Below, piece by piece: positions 35,323 to 46,104 of a stretch of 64,000 bases of DNA; positions within the stretch are counted from its first letter, which is position 1, and each line of letters starts with the position of its first letter. The DNA is from Nansenia antarctica (lineage: Eukaryota; Chordata; Actinopteri; Argentiniformes; Microstomatidae): the NCBI GenBank assembly GCA_963989245.1, contig OZ022342.1, forward strand, positions 37,950,442 to 38,014,441, written 5' to 3'. The notes beneath the pieces are model-generated. The model had not been told where the DNA came from. It searched no databases and was given only the letters and a program-made list of their open reading frames with translations. Made by a program: the position numbers and the translations under genes.

Positions 35323-36590
35323 GTGGGACAGACTGTATCATACACTGTATTCTTTCCTGGACCATTTTTACAGGACGTATACCATGGCATCATGTATTTA
35401 TGTTTTCCTTCCTCAATGCTCTTATTGGCATCTTCAACAAACCCTCTCTCTCTGGAGCTCGGGCCCTTTGTTAAGCACTCTGTGACTGATAAAGTGAGCC
35501 TTTCCCTTGCTCAAATAAAGCTTAAGTGAATTAAATTCTGTTGATAACAAATTAGTTCCTATTGAACTCACTGAGATTACACAGCATCGTTTTGTTCGTA
35601 CTGACAACATCCTGTGGGAACTCTCCTCAAACAGCTGGTTTGTCTGTCTGGCCTCGATAAGGCCCTCTGTTGTTGTCCCGCTGCGAGGGTCAGGTTCCAA
35701 CACGGTCCAGTATAGCCTCACTGTCAACCTGCCCAAAACAAAATAGGCCCCCCCATAGGGGCAATGTCACCGTTGCAGAAAGAAGAGCCACTTGTCCTGC
35801 CATGTGCTTGTGAATAATGATATTGAGTCACGCCACTCGCTCTGACAAACCCAGCATGCAACTAGATCTTCTATTTCATCTTCCTGATTGCCGGGGTACA
35901 GAATGGAACGTTCTCGTATACACCTGCACATTTGGTTCATAATTAAAACACAGGTTTGGTCAATAAAGGTACCGGTAATGCCATTTGCAGCATTTTCATC
36001 ATACCAACTAACGTACTAATTAACTTGTTTTCAATCAGTTAAAACCTAGGTTGTTGCTTTTTTCACTTTTTACTTCTGAAAAGTAACATCAAGTCCTCAC
36101 CTTTGGCCTTTTTATGGGATTGCTCCCCTATCTGGCACATCAAGCAACAGGTAACTTGTAGTTTTTATACAAGATCTTATCTTTTTACAGTGTTCGTTGA
36201 TTTTATTTGTACAATATTTGCTTCGCCCCTCATGTTCAGGTGAATAGGTTTTCAATGCAGTGTGCAACATTTGTTATAAAGTTATATACATAACTCCCCA
36301 TAGCACTGCTAAAAGAGTTGAGTATTTCCACTCCTGTTATTTGAGTTTGTTGTTGGGAATAGCCACTCTAATTGTGCATACTGTATATATCTACTTGGGG
36401 CTTTAAAATTAAACAATTCCTATGACATGAAACAATTACTATGACGATAAAGTCATAGCCTATTTGAGGGTATGTCTGTACACCATTCACCATTCAGACA
36501 TTACAACACTTTTTAGACATATTCCCCCTATTTTAATAAACAAAACTGATGGGACAGGTTCAGCAAGAGTCCAAATTAAGCACTCATGTT
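35323..36590. other. Intron; no gene seen
   Basis: Short frames only. The sequence is largely unique-looking with no inverted-repeat termini. Confidence 0.5.
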
Positions 36591-37245
36591 TAGTATTTGG
36601 TTGACAATCCTTGGCTGAAGTCTGAAGCCCATTGACCCCACCAGACGTTGAGTCTCTTCACTGGTGAGGCTCTGCCATGCTTGTACTGCAGCCATCTTCA
36701 ATTCGTGACGTTAGCATTATAAGGTTCTATCTCCATTTTTGTCAAAATGTAGTTATTTACATAATCTGATCCATTAGGTGTTTATTAATGTCTGTTTGGT
36801 GATATTTTTTAAATGTTTAAATTTTTTAGTTAGTAATTCATAAAATACAACGGTTCCATCTCACAAAACATAATGGAATGTAAAAACTTTGACGCTCAAT
36901 ATCTGCAGTATGTTTTGGGTCATTGTCCTGCTGTATGATGAAGCGCCGTCCAATGCGTTTGGAGGCATCTGCTTGTACTTGGGCTGACAAGATGTTTCTG
37001 TACACATCAGTATTTATCCTGCAAGTGCCATCAGCCAATACATCATCAATGAAGACAAGTGAGCCAGTTCCAGTGGAAGCCGTACATACCCAACACCCAA
37101 CAATACCATAACACCCGCCTCCACCATATTTCACAGATGAGGTGTTAATGCTGTGGATATTGGGCAGTTCCTTTTCTCCACACTTTATTCTTGCCATCAC
37201 TCTGGTGTCTCTCGTTGTCTCTTCTCTCGACAATACCTTTTTTAC
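36590..37245 (-). pseudogene. Tc1-like transposase fragment
   Basis: On the minus strand 37200-36900 encodes SSVKYGGGGCYGIVGCWVC, then GTGSLVFIDD, YRNILSAQVQADASKRIGRR and QQDNDPKHTA, the central block of a Tc1 transposase with the second catalytic Asp. At 36710-36598 another frame encodes the C-terminal QAWQSLTSEETQRLV motif. The part between, which should carry the catalytic Glu (PDLNPIE), is missing. The right side is abutted by a LINE. Confidence 0.8.
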
Positions 37246-37279
37246 AGAACTCTGCAGGCTCTTGTACGGTAATCCAAAG

Positions 37280-38539
37280 AAAGCAATTTGAGAGCCACAT
37301 ACAGGCTCTAGAACACCTAGACACTGCAGGCAACTACGCCAGGATCCTGTTCGTGGACTTCAGCTCGGCCTTCAACACGATCCTCCCACACATCCTGGAG
37401 CACCAGCTATCCCTGCTGCAGGTGCCGGACTCCACCTGCAGGTGGATCACGGACTTCCTGACTGACAGGTCTCAGCGGGTGAAGCTGGGGAAGAGCATTT
37501 CCAGCTCCAGGTCCACCAGCACGGGCTCCCCGCAGGGCTGCGTCCTGTCTCCAGCACTATTCTCCCTTTACACCAACAGCTGTGTCTCCCGCCACCCCTC
37601 GGTCAAGCTCCTGAAGTTTGCAGACGACACCACCCTGGTGGGCCTCATCTCCGGGGGGGACGAATCTGCCTACAGGGGTGAGATCGAGGGGCTGCAGAGC
37701 TGGTGCAGTTTAAACAATCTGGAGCTCAATGCTCTGAAAACAGTGGAGATGGTGGTGGACTTCCGTAGGAAAGCAGCCCTGCCCCCTCCCATCACGCTGG
37801 GAGGTACCCCGGTGGCCTCCGTGGAGTCATGCCGCTTTCTAGGCATGACCATCTCCCGGGACCTCAAGTGGGAGCGGAACACCGAGGCCCTCACTAAGAA
37901 GGCCCAGAAGAGGATGTTCTTCCTCCGGCAGCTGAGGAAATTCAGGCTGCCGAGGTCCATGATGGTCCAGTTTTACACGGCCATCATAGAGTCCATCCTC
38001 ACCCACTCCATCATCACCTGGTTCCCTGCTGCAACGACCAAGGACAAGGCCAAGTTGCAGCGGGTGTTACGTTCAGCAGAGAGGGTGATCGGCTGTCCCT
38101 TGCCCTCCCTCAACTCCTTGCATGACACCAGGGCTCTGAGGAGGGCAAGGAAGATCATGGCAGACCCCTTCCACCCGGCCACGGCCTCCTCACCCTGCTT
38201 CCCTCTGGAAGAAGGTTGCGGCTGCCTAAGGCACTGAAGGCCCGCCACAGGCTCAGTTTCTACCCCTCAGCCGCCAGGCTGATAAATGACTCTGGCTTCC
38301 CCCTCCCCCCCGCCCCCAAGTCTGCCCAGGACTGAATATGCACTGGACTCACTCACTGTAAAAACTCTGCACTGCACTTTATATTGCACTATCCAATGCA
38401 CTGTTGTCTGTCCTGTGTTGTCCTGTTTTTTGACACGTGAAAAAAGTATAAACGCACTTATTGTAATGTCGAAGCAAATTCCTATATGTGTATGCATAAT
38501 GGCAATAAACGTTATCTGAATCTGAATCTGAATCTGAAT
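37280..38539 (+). pseudogene. Rex1/CR1-like LINE, 5'-truncated, RT fragment
   Basis: The frame from about 37300 encodes LDTAGNYARILFVDFSSAFN (RT motif with the first Asp), then STGSPQGCVLSPALFSLYTN, and LLKFADDTTLVG, the FADD catalytic box. After FRKFRLPRS-like and ILTHSIITWF blocks it reaches ALRRARKIMADPFHPA. A frameshift near 38190 moves the rest (PSGRRLRLPKALKAR) into another frame. The 3' end has AATAAACGTTATCTGAATC and a (GAATCT)n tail typical of this LINE group. About 330 residues remain of a protein usually near 1000, and the endonuclease is absent. The open frame's first codons (37191-37280) belong to the neighbouring Tc1 debris. The tail ends 38 bp before the next exon. Confidence 0.88.
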
Positions 38540-38577
38540 ACAGGTGTAATGATTCATCCTTTCTGTGCGCCTCACAG

Positions 38578-38765
38578 CATTCATAGCTTTCCTGGGAAAG
38601 GAGGACGTGTCCAAGGAGATGGAGGAGGTCCAGGCCGAGGGCCGTGCTCAGAACAACCTTCAGACGGCGTCGGTCACTGAGCTCTTCTCTAACCGCGCTG
38701 TGCGCTGGCAGGTCGTCACTGTCATCGTTACCATGATGTGCTACCAGCTGTGTGGCCTCAATGCC
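38578..38765 (+). CDS. slc2a9: SLC2A9 (GLUT9)-like transporter, exon 2 of 3 in the window
   Basis: This 188-bp exon follows CGCCTCACAG and ends before GTAAGT, phase 1 in and phase 0 out. With the G carried from the previous exon it encodes AFIAFLGKEDVSKEMEEVQA, part of the large cytoplasmic loop, and then VRWQVVTVIVTMMCYQLCGL, transmembrane segment 7. That segment carries the QLxGLNA substrate-site motif, here QLCGLNA, typical of GLUT9. The LINE at 37280-38539 ends just upstream, so the branch site must lie in or at the edge of its tail. A hAT begins 68 bp downstream at 38834. No stop or frame break is present. Confidence 0.9.
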
Positions 38766-38833
38766 GTAAGTACCCGCTGTTCTCATAATTTTTCATCTTT
38801 CCTTTCTCAGAAAAACTAAATATCTCTATAAAC

Positions 38834-40029
38834 CAGTGGTGGGCAAACTTTTTGGCTCAGGGGCCACAATGAGTTTTAAAATTTGACAGACAGGCCGGGC
38901 CGGGCCAGTAGCAGATGGATGGAGAGTGTTTGTGTGAACCAATATAAATTACAAGTAAAAGCCTTTACCTAAAAAGTAAAGACTTGCCAGTGCATCAAAG
39001 TTTGGTGTCAGTTTGATTGTGGCAATTCTCAGGACAGATCTGAGGTGTTCATCAGTTAACTAGGATCTGTGGCGTAATTTGTTGAACTGGAACGTAGTAG
39101 ACGTGAGACTGTCATATCTGCCATATATTATACTTCCGTTTTATATTTATATTTATCATCATATTTTTCACATTTATGTAACAGCAAGTTCATTTGTATT
39201 ATGCTTACCATTACCAAGTTCACTCGCCAACTAAAGCACCTGATTACCGTTGATAAAAACATGCTATACTAGTCCAAAAGCACAGTATGGGAGAACTTGG
39301 TGATAAGCATAATACGAGTTAGTAACAATAAACAGACGGAACAGCGCAGCGCGCACAGTATTGTCGGCCTGAGTAAGCACAGTAGAAGCGAGGGAGTGAC
39401 TGGAAGTGCCACTGATGCGCACTGCGTAAACATATCACAAATGTGCATTTGATAAGTCTAGCTAAGTAAGTAAGCTAGCTAACTATGATTGGAAATGAAG
39501 TAGTATCCAGTTGTGGAATGATATTTAGTAGTAACGATATTCAGGTCTTATGCACTCTGCGGTGCGGGCTCTCTCCCTGCTGATGGCGCGATGCATCTAT
39601 ATCACAAAATGTACATTTGATAAGTAAGTAAGCTAGCTAAGTAAGTAATCTAGCTAACTATGATTGGAAATGAAGTAGTATCCATTTGTGGAATTATATT
39701 AATCACTACTTTGGCTGATGTGATGTGGGTTAACTAGCCAACTCTGTAACATTAGCGGAGCAAACCAAAAGTACAAAGTGAGAAACTCCTCGCTGTGATT
39801 GGTTAACTTGTTCCACGTGAGAGGATAGACCAGACTCCAGCAAAGGTCAGTTGGGTCTGGAGTGCGCCATCTAGTGGGAACAACTGAGACGCCGGGTATT
39901 GCAGGAAAAAGCCTAAATGAATGCGGTCTTTACTATAATTTTGACAATTTTGTACCAATATTCGACGGGCCGATTTAAAAAGCCTAACAGGCCGCATATG
40001 GCCGGCGGGCCGTAGTTTGCCCATGCCTG
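38834..40029. mobile_element. Non-autonomous hAT element, 1196 bp
   Basis: Left CAGTGGTGGGCAAACTTTTT and right TAGTTTGCCCATGCCTG are inverted copies, with subterminal GGCCGGGCC-rich blocks. The perfect flanks are CTATAAAC (38826-38833 and 40030-40037). A block of about 95 bp containing TGATTGGAAATGAAGTAGTA is repeated at about 39431-39525 and 39598-39700. There is no transposase frame. Confidence 0.93.
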
Positions 40030-40037
40030 CTATAAAC

Positions 40038-41086
40038 TATCGGGTTATTGGGTAGGATAACACTGTTGAAGAATGGGTTACGGTTAAATGTATTGTGTCT
40101 CAGCAAATGTATGTCTTGACATTTCATGTAGAAATCTGCATCAAACACCATAGGCAGCCTCTCTAATTCATGAATGGGATTTCAACCTGTATTGACTAAG
40201 AGAAGTCCTGTTAGAATTGCCGCTTTAAAAGGTGCAATATGTAACCTTCAAGCTTTCCAAAAGCTGTTTAATGGTCGTAATGTTTAATATTACAAAATCG
40301 TTTTTGGTCCCGCGAAAGCGCTTTCAAAAATGGGGTGTCGTACCTGACACTCGGTATGGTATGTACCCCAAAGAACACCAATGGCTAGGGGTGTTCTTGG
40401 GGAGAAACGACAGCAAAGACAATGTCTGATACTGCAAGTCCATTTTCGGGGGGTTATATTATCACTAAGGAGGAAGTTGTTGTTTGGAACTTCAACATGG
40501 ATTTCACAAGTGGTTGCAGATTTTCAACAGATTTCCTTTTAGCTTTTCACATGGGACAGTGTCTGGTGAAAGTCCCCAAGTAGGGCAAGGTCATTTTTCA
40601 TTTTTTTCCAGATTATGAAAGTGTAGATTGTAAGCTTTCAAATGATGTGTCATGCATCTTGTTATAAGGAGATTTTGTCCTCCTTAGTCAGGTGGTCGGA
40701 GATGACATTGATCACTCAGAGAGAAGGTTGAATCATAATCATTGACTTATGCAAATCTGGGTTACATTCTCTGTACAGATGTTTCCAAGGCAGCATGCTG
40801 TTTTTTTAATTGTTAATTTATTTGTTCAAGGGGGACATAGTACATTAATGAACACTTAAATGGAATGTAACAGGGCTACATTTCCTAATGGAAAAAATCA
40901 GGTTATGGGCTAAAATAAACACATCATATAGATACATTCATGATTAAAATAAACACAAAAATACAGTAGCTAAAATACAATCTAACCTAAGGCATCTAGC
41001 CTAACATGCATCACAGTAGGTCATATGACGACACAACAAGCCCTAACCTGATTTAGCCTAACCTAACTGATCCCTAGTCTAGCAGG
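40038..41086. other. Intron with unclassified repeats
   Basis: A 47-bp stretch (GTGTTCTTGGGGAGAAACRA onward) at 40391-40437 is repeated at 43467-43513. No coding motif is recognised before the LINE debris at 41087. Confidence 0.5.
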
Positions 41087-41575
41087 GTTAGAGGTGTGTG
41101 CAGGTTTGGTTTTGCTCCAACCATCGTCTCAGCTGGGTTTTGAAGGAGCTATATGAGGGACAGAGCCGCTTGGCTGAAGGTGGTGCGTCTCCGGGGTACC
41201 TCACAGTCACCACGAGCAGTGGCACGAGTGGTCCGGGTCGAGCTGGCATCTCTCCTCTTAAAGAACTCTCCAAGTGGAGGGGGCGCAAGGCCATTCAGAG
41301 ACTTGTAGACACTAGGCAGGCTACTTTAAAGGATGTTAGACTGTTAAAGCTTAGGAACTTGTGTTTTACTAGGATTTTGCAATGATGGTAGGACAGCTTC
41401 TTTTTGTCAAAAGCCTTAAGGGCTTTCTTGTAAAGGGACTCTAAAGGTCTGAGCGTTGTGGTACATGCACATGACCAGCTGGACATACAGTACTCAATGT
41501 GTGAGAATATCATGGAGTGTAGGAACATCCTGGCTGCGTTCTCTGGTAGGTGTGGCAGCGGCATAGAGCGACCGA
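41087..41575 (-). pseudogene. LINE C-terminal remnant
   Basis: The minus-strand frame 41564-41295 encodes ENAARMFLHSMIFSHIEYC, then TTLRPLESLYKKALKAFDKK and a block with HCKILVKHKFLSFN, similar to the post-RT domain of a fish non-LTR retrotransposon (I/Nimb-like group likely). A second frame, 41294-41088, ends FKTQLRRWLEQNQTCTHL and continues the protein after a frameshift near 41295. It is truncated on both sides; the clade call is tentative. Confidence 0.6.
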
Positions 41576-41614
41576 GCGATGTACTGATGGAAGTTACTTA
41601 GCTTATATAGCTTA

Positions 41615-43185
41615 TAGTGGGGAGAACAAGTATTTGATACACTGCTGATTTTGCAGGTTTTCCCACTTAGAAAGAATGTAGAGGTCTGTAATTTTTATCA
41701 TAGGTACACTTCAACTGTGAGAGACGGAATCTAAAACAAAAATCCAGAAAATCACATTGTATGACTTTTAAATAATTAATGTGCATTTTATTGTATGAAA
41801 TAAGTATTTGATCACCTACCACCCAGTAATAATTCCGGCTCTCACAGACCTGTTAGTTTTTCTTTAAGAAGCCCTCCTATTCTCCACTCATTACCTGTAT
41901 TAACTGCACCTGTTTGAACTTGTTACCTTTATAAAAGACCCCTCTCCACACACTCAATCAATCAGACCCCAACCTCTCCACAATGGGCAAGACCAAAGAG
42001 CTTTCTAAGGACATCAGGGACAAAATTGTAGACCTGCACAAGGCTGGGATGGGCTACAGGACAATAGGGAAGCAGCTTGGTGAGAAGGCAACAACTGTTG
42101 GCGCAATTATTAGAAAATGGAAGAAATTTAAGATGACGGTCAATCTCCCTCGGTCTGGGGCTCATAAGAAAGGTGAGGGATCAGCCCAGAACTACACGGC
42201 AGGACCTGGTCAATGACCTGAAGAGAGCTGGGACCACAGTCTCAAAGAAAACTATCAGTAACACACTACGCCGTCAGGGATTAAAATCCTGTAGCGCACG
42301 CAAGGTCCCCCTGCTCAAGCCAGCGCATGTCCAGGCCCGTCTGAGGTTTGCCAATGATCATCTGGATGATCCAGAGGAGGAATGGAAGAAGGTCATGTGG
42401 TCTGATGAGACCAAAATAGAGCTTTTTGGCATAAACTCCACTCGCCGTGTTTGGAGGAAGAAGAAGGATGAGTACAACCCCAAGAACACCATCCCAACCG
42501 TGAAGCATGGAGGTGGAAACATCATTCTTTGGGGATGCTTTTCTGCAAAGGGGACAGGACGAATGCACCGTATTGAGGGGAGGATGGATGGGGCCAAGTA
42601 GCGCGAGATCTTGGCCAATAACCTCCTTCCCTCAGTAAGAGCATTGAAGATGGGTCGTGGCTGGGTCTTCCAGCATGACAACAACCCGAAACACACAGCC
42701 AGGGCAACTAAGGAGTGGCTCCGTAAGAAGCATCTCAAGGTCCTGGAGTGGCCTAGCCAGTCTCCAGACCTGAACCCAATAGAAAATCTTTGGAGGGAGC
42801 TGAAAGTCCGTGTTGCCCAGCGACAGCCCCGAAACCTGAAGGATCTGGAGAAGATCTGTATGGAGGAGTGGGCCCAAATCCCTGCTGCAGTGTGTGCAAA
42901 CCTGGTCAAGAACTACAGGAAACGTCTGATCTCTGTAATTGCAAACAAAGGTTTCTTTACCAAATATTAAGTTCTGTTTTTCTGATGTATCAAATACTTA
43001 TTTCATGCAATAAAATGTAAATTAATTACTTTAAAATCATACAATTTGATTTTCTGGATTTTTTTTTAGATTCTGTCTCTCACAGTTGAAGTGTACCTAT
43101 GATAAAAATTACAGACCTCTACATTCTTTCTAAGTGGGAAAACATGCAAAATCAGCAGTGTATCAAATACTTGTTCTCCCCACTG
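41615..43185 (+). mobile_element. Tc1 transposon, nearly complete, 1571 bp
   Basis: Long terminal inverted repeats of about 170-180 bp begin YAGTGGGGAGAACAAGTATT, and the right copy ends in the inverse. TA dinucleotides flank both sides (41613-41614 and 43186-43187). The inverted repeats differ at only a few positions, so the copy is fairly young. It contains one transposase pseudogene. Confidence 0.95.
41983..42970 (+). pseudogene. Tc1 transposase, frameshifted and with a stop
   Basis: It starts MGKTKELSKDIRDKIVDLHK, the paired-type DNA-binding domain, up to KWKKFKMTVNLPRSGA. Near 42160 a short deletion removes the linker and shifts the frame. The frame from 42173 continues with RTTRQDLVNDLKRAG, VMWSDETKIELFG (first catalytic Asp), and VKHGGGNIILWGCFSA. 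A TAG at 42598-42600 interrupts it. From 42601 it resumes with REILANNLLP, VFQHDNNPKHTA (second Asp) and SPDLNPIENLWRELK (Glu), so all DD34E residues remain. The end is FFTKY. The total is about 330 residues, against about 340 for the family. It is inactive as written, but only two lesions are visible. Confidence 0.95.
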
Positions 43186-43466
43186 TATACTTGTTCACAG
43201 AGAGGGAATAGCTTTACATCTGTCCATCGTAACTTACAATACTGACATTGTTTCCTCTACATGGTTCTATCCTGTGTCCATGCTGTTCTGCTCTGCTGAC
43301 CATTGCTGACCACTAGGCAAGGCTCCTATATCCTAGAGTTAAACTGGTCTTCACTGTTACTTTTTCGGTGTATGGGTTGTTGTTTCCTCTCCACTCCACC
43401 AGGCTCGGGGCCGAGGGGCTACCCTTTTAACACCCCGAGACCTGGTTGAGGGGCTCAACCAGCGGT

Positions 43467-43980
43467 GTTCTTGGGGAGAAACAACAGCAAAGACAATGTC
43501 TGATACTGCAAGGGGCCGTTCCACTAAGCGAGATTAACTCTGATCCAAGCGATTAACTCTGATCCAGGTTTAAATAAGCTTGCGGTCGGTTCCATCAATG
43601 TGGCTCAAATAATTCACTGCTTGGTTGCTATGCAACATATCCTTTTGAGTAATTCTGGTCCCGAGCAGACTTACAGGCTGTCTAAGGTAATGCGTGCGTC
43701 AAAAAAGGCTCACAGGCGGAAACTACATCCCGAACGACAGTTCCTCAAGTGTCTTTTAGGAAATATTAGTTCCCACTTCACACGAGATAGATAGATAGAT
43801 AGTTTGACTGTGTGATAGATAGATCATTTGATCATTTGAAAGTGTGATCGATCAATAGATAGATAGTTTGATCGTGTGATAGATAACCTGATATTTTGAA
43901 ATTGTGATAGACAGATAGATCGATATATAAATAAATTAAAGTGTAAAACATAAAATAAAATAAATAGGTATGTCTATCAA
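43467..43980. repeat. Unclassified repeat and degenerate (GATA)n
   Basis: Starts with the second copy of the 40391 repeat. From 43787 to 43925 AGATAGAT-type units alternate with TTTGATCGTGTGATAGAT, a mixed microsatellite. The frame at 43600-43794 is not convincing. Confidence 0.6.
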
Positions 43981-43983
43981 CTT

Positions 43984-45151
43984 CAGTGTTTCCTCTATAT
44001 GCATTTATTCGTGGCGGGCCGCCATTAATGAATTTCCTCCGCCACTAATTGATTCAGACAGACCACTTTGATTCAGGCTGCGCAGAAAGGCAGCGAGTTA
44101 TTATGACCGGAGAACAGAAAAAAAGCAGATTGAAGCTAGATTTAGGCCGCTTCCAGACCTACATTTCGTTACGATTTAGGGCGTAGTTAGTTACAATATG
44201 TTACAATGTTGCAATTAACCTCGTCGTTTGTGTTCGCACTGCAATCAAGACTGAATCGCTCTCAACAGGCGCTGTTTTGGTGCGAGGCACCAAGCGAGGC
44301 GATGCGCTTTCAAAACAGTTTTGTGATTGGTCTGAATTTAGCGGGACATTTGGATTTCTCTCTTCGCCCGTCGCCGGTCCCTTTAATCCCGTAAATGTAT
44401 CCTAATCGAAAATGCAACATCATCAGCGACGACTGTGGTTTATTGCATTTACTGCTGTTCTCTGGTTCATGTTCTTATACCAGTGCTCAGTATAGAGTAT
44501 TTTAAATGAACATTCGTAATGTATGTCTCTGATGTTCACGGTCAATTAAATCAGCCTATTTTGTGAAACAAATAATGTTCCCGCTAATGGGTTAACTGAG
44601 CATTCTCGCACCTAACGTGCAAGCACCTAGCTTCGAACTATTCATAGCAATATGCGCGGGGCAAAAATAATCTATTGCCTCTAAAATCACCACGAACAGA
44701 ACGGCGGAGGTACGGGTAAGCAGGGCTCATGTTGGTGTCCTCAAAGGTAAGAGTTGGTTTTCTTTAACTCAACTGATAGCATTACCTTCTTGTTGTTGTT
44801 TACCGAATGCTCCATCTGACTGTCACACTGTGATTTTACTTGTGTAAACAGTTAATGAGTAACGTTAGCCGGTTTTGTGCGTGTACTGTCATGTAGGCCT
44901 ACTTCGTATTGATCTTTCTGTGTGTGTGTGTGTAATGCGCGTTCCGCATGTTCCGCTGCAGCTGTAGGATATATTGGTATTTTACCTTCTATATAAAATC
45001 ACCTGCTCGGCTTTAATGACTTAACCGCTATTTAAGAAATTATAATTGTTGCCACCCTCTAGTTTTTGGTGAAATTACGTCTTTGTTTTGAACGCCAGTG
45101 CGCGTTTTATGAGCTCCGCCACTAATGTGAAAAATCCTGGAGGAAACACTG
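43984..45151. mobile_element. hAT-like element with 5-bp target duplication
   Basis: Ends CAGTGTTTCCTC and GAGGAAACACTG are perfect inverted copies, and subterminal GGCGGGCCGCC / CTCCGCCACTAA blocks recur at both ends. The flanks share AACTT (43979-43983 and 45152-45156) but not 8 bp, which suggests a 5-bp duplication as described for some hAT-related groups. No transposase frame is present. Confidence 0.8.
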
Positions 45152-45177
45152 AACTTGCATTGCTTTTGTCACAGCGG

Positions 45178-45245
45178 TCTGGCTGGCGCAGTGGTTAAGG
45201 CAACCAGCTAGAGTTCCGAAGGTTGCGAGTTCGAGACTTGATTTA
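45178..45245 (+). mobile_element. tRNA-derived SINE head
   Basis: An A-box-like TGGCGCAGTGG and a B-box-like GAGTTCGAGAC are spaced as in tRNA genes, but the stems do not pair as a canonical tRNA. It looks like a SINE head or tRNA pseudogene. Confidence 0.6.
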
Positions 45246-45420
45246 AGTGACTTTATATTATTATTTTTTTACATTTAACCGAAACCTTCATGCAAAGGCT
45301 TCAAACACCATTGTATTCGTGTCAGTTCTTGTAAATTAGCCTGCACCATAATTTATAGCCTACATACTTTTTTAGATGAGATTTTAGATTAGATTCAGAC
45401 AATGAAATGCAGTAAAAAGT

Positions 45421-45512
45421 GCGTCCGAAGAGGGATTTGAACCACCGTCTAAAAATATAGAATTAATACTATGGCAGCGGTCGATACCACTAGGCCATTG
45501 TGGCGATGTGAC
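45421..45512 (-). mobile_element. Second tRNA-like SINE head, opposite strand
   Basis: On the minus strand TGGCCTAGTGG (A box) and GGTTCAAATCC (B box) flank an AT-rich loop that is too long for a tRNA. It lies about 240 bp from the first tRNA-like unit in opposite orientation. Confidence 0.6.
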
Positions 45513-45991
45513 GGTTTGTAGCCTGCTGCTGATATCACCACAGTAGTAATATTCATTTATTAAAATATGAACATATAACAATAACTGGGGCTAGTATGAC
45601 CTACGCATTTAATTGGTCAGCAATTTCTTGCCAAACCATTTCCCTCGCCTTGTTATTTGCGGCAGTATTGCACTATTTTACATCTTATTTTTCCGTCTTC
45701 ATAAAGATCAATAATTCGGAATGCTGCGCAAATGTAGGACCCCTGCAGAGTGGAGTATCTTCATTTCGACAGATCGACTCTTCGGGGCTCTTTATGTCTG
45801 CGTGCACACGCCCATATCGAGGATTTCTAAGCTGGTGTTCTGTGAACACTGATGACACAAGCCTGATCCTCGTTCGAGGAATCACCTGAGGCTTGAATTC
45901 CAATCCCGAGTTGCCTGATCGCCTGATTTATTTCAATCGCCGATATACTAATCCACTTTAGTCCATTTTTTGGGGGTTACTGTTACTTGAC

Positions 45992-46006
45992 CTAATCTAT
46001 ATATGG

Positions 46007-46088
<82 letters not shown>

Positions 46089-46104
46089 CTATATATGGTA
46101 TGTG
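45992..46104. repeat. (TA)n microsatellite bounded by direct repeats
   Basis: About 36 TA units lie between two copies of AATCTATATATGGTATGTG, so the run may have expanded inside a duplicated segment. Confidence 0.85.

Noticed and set aside
45178..45512. Functional tRNA genes
   Set aside because: A and B boxes are present but acceptor and anticodon stems do not pair and spacing is wrong; SINE heads are the better reading.
45596..45889. Possible Myb/SANT-like fragment (minus strand reads VWQEIADQLNA)
   Set aside because: Only about a dozen residues resemble a Harbinger-type Myb motif, in a frame broken within 40 codons. Too little to annotate.
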